A stretch of 64,000 bases of DNA from Burkholderiales bacterium. Its GTDB lineage: Bacteria > Pseudomonadota > Gammaproteobacteria > Burkholderiales > Burkholderiaceae_C. Below are positions 62,484 to 64,000 of the stretch, in pieces. Below the pieces are notes generated by a model. It had not been told where the DNA came from. It searched no databases and saw only the letters and a program-made list of their open reading frames with translations. A program made the translations under genes and the position numbers. The stretch is from the NCBI GenBank assembly GCA_016191525.1, contig JACPOK010000031.1:1-64000 (forward strand), given 5' to 3'. Every line of letters begins with the position of its first letter. The stretch's first letter is position 1.

Positions 62484-62610
62484 GATGACCTCCATGCGGG
62501 TTGTGACGTGTCTCCCGTCGCGAAGGATGGTTACCAATACTTACATTTTGTTGACATTTGCTCTTTTCCAAGGGCAAACACTCATAATTCCCCGCAACGC
62601 GCACTCATCC

Positions 62611-64000
62611 ATGGCCAACCTGCTCAAGCTTCGACTCGGCGTTTCCGAACGCGCCCTGCAGCCGACCCTGCACGACTGCCTGGAAGCCATGCTGGGCCAG
62701 GCCGACCTGCTGATGACCGACGTGCTGCAGGGCCTCACCGCCGCCTGCGACCCCTCCAGCCCGCGCCGCGTGGCGGCCTTTCAGAAGGGCAATGTGCGCT
62801 CGGCCGTGCTGGCGCTGGGCGCCGACACCAAGGCGGTGTGCCAGTCTTTCCGCGAAGAACTCACCCGCATCGTCTACGAAGGCGGCGGCAAGGAGCAGGT
62901 GCACACCGAACTGCTTCGCTTTGAAGACCTGCAGCTGTTCGAAGACGCCGAGCTGGACCAGAGCATCGAAGTGGCCCGTGCCCAGCAGGAGGTCTCGCTG
63001 GCGGTTGACGACGTGCTGCCGCTGCTGGATTCGCTGATGAGCACGTTGCTGGGCTGGCGCACCATCCAGCCCGGCCTGAACCCGCTGCGCCCCGATGTGT
63101 ATGTGCGCGCGCTGCAGGCCTGCCTGTCTCAAAAAATGCCCGACACGGCCGTGCGCGAATCATTGATCACGCCCGCCGCGGGCCTCTTGGGCGCCAACCT
63201 GCGCAAGCTGTACCGCGAACTGGCCGACTGGCTGCGCTCGGGCGGCATCGAGCCGGCGGTGCCCATCGGCGGCAAGCTCAACCAGGGCAGCGGCGCCAGC
63301 GGCACCGTGGTCGCCGATTCGGTGGCGAAGACGCTGCTGACGCTGGACCGGCTGCGCAAGCTGCTGTCGGGCGATTTCGACGCGCCGCGCAGCAACGATT
63401 TCCTGCACACCGTGCCGGCCTCCATGGCCATGCTGCAGGACATGAAGCAGGTGGATGCGCTGGTCAGGCGGCTGGAAGAGCGGCCCAAGGCCGACACCGC
63501 GCCCCCGGCTGAAACGCAGCCTGTCGCGGTCGACGACGCCGCCTTGCCACGGCTGGGCCACCAGCTCGGCCAGGAGGTGGTGCGCCTGATGTTCGACAAC
63601 CTGGGCCACGACAGCCGGCTGATGACGGCCTACAAGCAGCAGCTCAAGAAGATGGAGCCGGCCGTGTTCACGCTGGCCCAGCACGACTCGCGGTTTTTCA
63701 GCGACCGCACCCACCCGGCCCGCCAGTTCCTGGACCGCGTGACCCAGCGCAGCTTGGCCTTTTCCAACGAATCCGACGAGGGCTGGAGCCGTTTCCTGGG
63801 CACGCTGGAAGACGCGGCCCGCTGGCTGGACAGCAAGGTGGTGGACGCAGACGTGTTCGGCGAACTGCTGGACCAGCTGCAGGCCCAGTGGACCGAACAT
63901 GACCAGGTGCAGCGCGCCCGCCGCGAAGAGGCGGCCCGGGCGCTCCTGCACGCCGAGCAGCGCAACCTGCTGGCGCAAAAGCTGGCCGCCGATTTCGCGC
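62611..64000 (+). CDS. DUF1631-family protein (partial, runs off window)
   Basis: ATG at 62611 (MANLLKLRLGVSERALQPTLHDCLEAMLGQADLLMTDVLQG...), open through 64000; resembles DUF1631 proteins. Confidence 0.75.
   Translation, partial: MANLLKLRLGVSERALQPTLHDCLEAMLGQADLLMTDVLQGLTAACDPSSPRRVAAFQKGNVRSAVLALGADTKAVCQSFREELTRIVYEGGGKEQVHTELLRFEDLQLFEDAELDQSIEVARAQQEVSLAVDDVLPLLDSLMSTLLGWRTIQPGLNPLRPDVYVRALQACLSQKMPDTAVRESLITPAAGLLGANLRKLYRELADWLRSGGIEPAVPIGGKLNQGSGASGTVVADSVAKTLLTLDRLRKLLSGDFDAPRSNDFLHTVPASMAMLQDMKQVDALVRRLEERPKADTAPPAETQPVAVDDAALPRLGHQLGQEVVRLMFDNLGHDSRLMTAYKQQLKKMEPAVFTLAQHDSRFFSDRTHPARQFLDRVTQRSLAFSNESDEGWSRFLGTLEDAARWLDSKVVDADVFGELLDQLQAQWTEHDQVQRARREEAARALLHAEQRNLLAQKLAADFA

Noticed and set aside
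62551-62588. ttgaca...cataat as a sigma70 promoter for the DUF1631 gene
   Set aside because: Spacer would be about 26 bp, too long; not called.

Overview
This 64 kb window is GC-rich chromosome from a betaproteobacterium. Gene content (orphan Bug/TctC receptors, TRAP and ED-pathway genes, DUF1631) and interspersed repeats suggest Burkholderiales, probably Comamonadaceae. I found no rRNA, tRNA, CRISPR array, phage or IS element. Main blocks: (i) a gluconate / Entner-Doudoroff locus (LacI regulator, gluconokinase, TRAP DctQMP, edd, eda) with two LacI-type operators and a HexR-like box; (ii) LysR- or GlxA-linked orphan Bug receptors; (iii) a MarR-MFS-MATE operon; (iv) a PilU-like ATPase with a cyclic-nucleotide-binding protein; (v) a CHASE3/HWE kinase - sugar-binding protein - receiver module that looks compositionally foreign; (vi) an MdtABC-like RND system whose second permease is fused in frame to an OprM/NodT-type outer membrane lipoprotein; (vii) a sugar-acid operon (IlvD/Edd dehydratase, kdgK, dgoK, dgoA, SDR) with a MalFGK-like ABC transporter and FadR-type regulator; (viii) a RhlE-like helicase whose RGG tail overlaps out of frame the Rossmann motif of the next gene. 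The most notable non-gene signals are a degenerate ~50 bp palindromic repeat in five places (one translated in frame inside dgoK, one supplying the stop codon of the RND-OMF fusion, one containing a start codon), a nested inverted repeat at the left edge, and a terminator-like hairpin in the leader of a Bug receptor gene. No clearly new system is proven. All family calls come from reading the translations without database searches.
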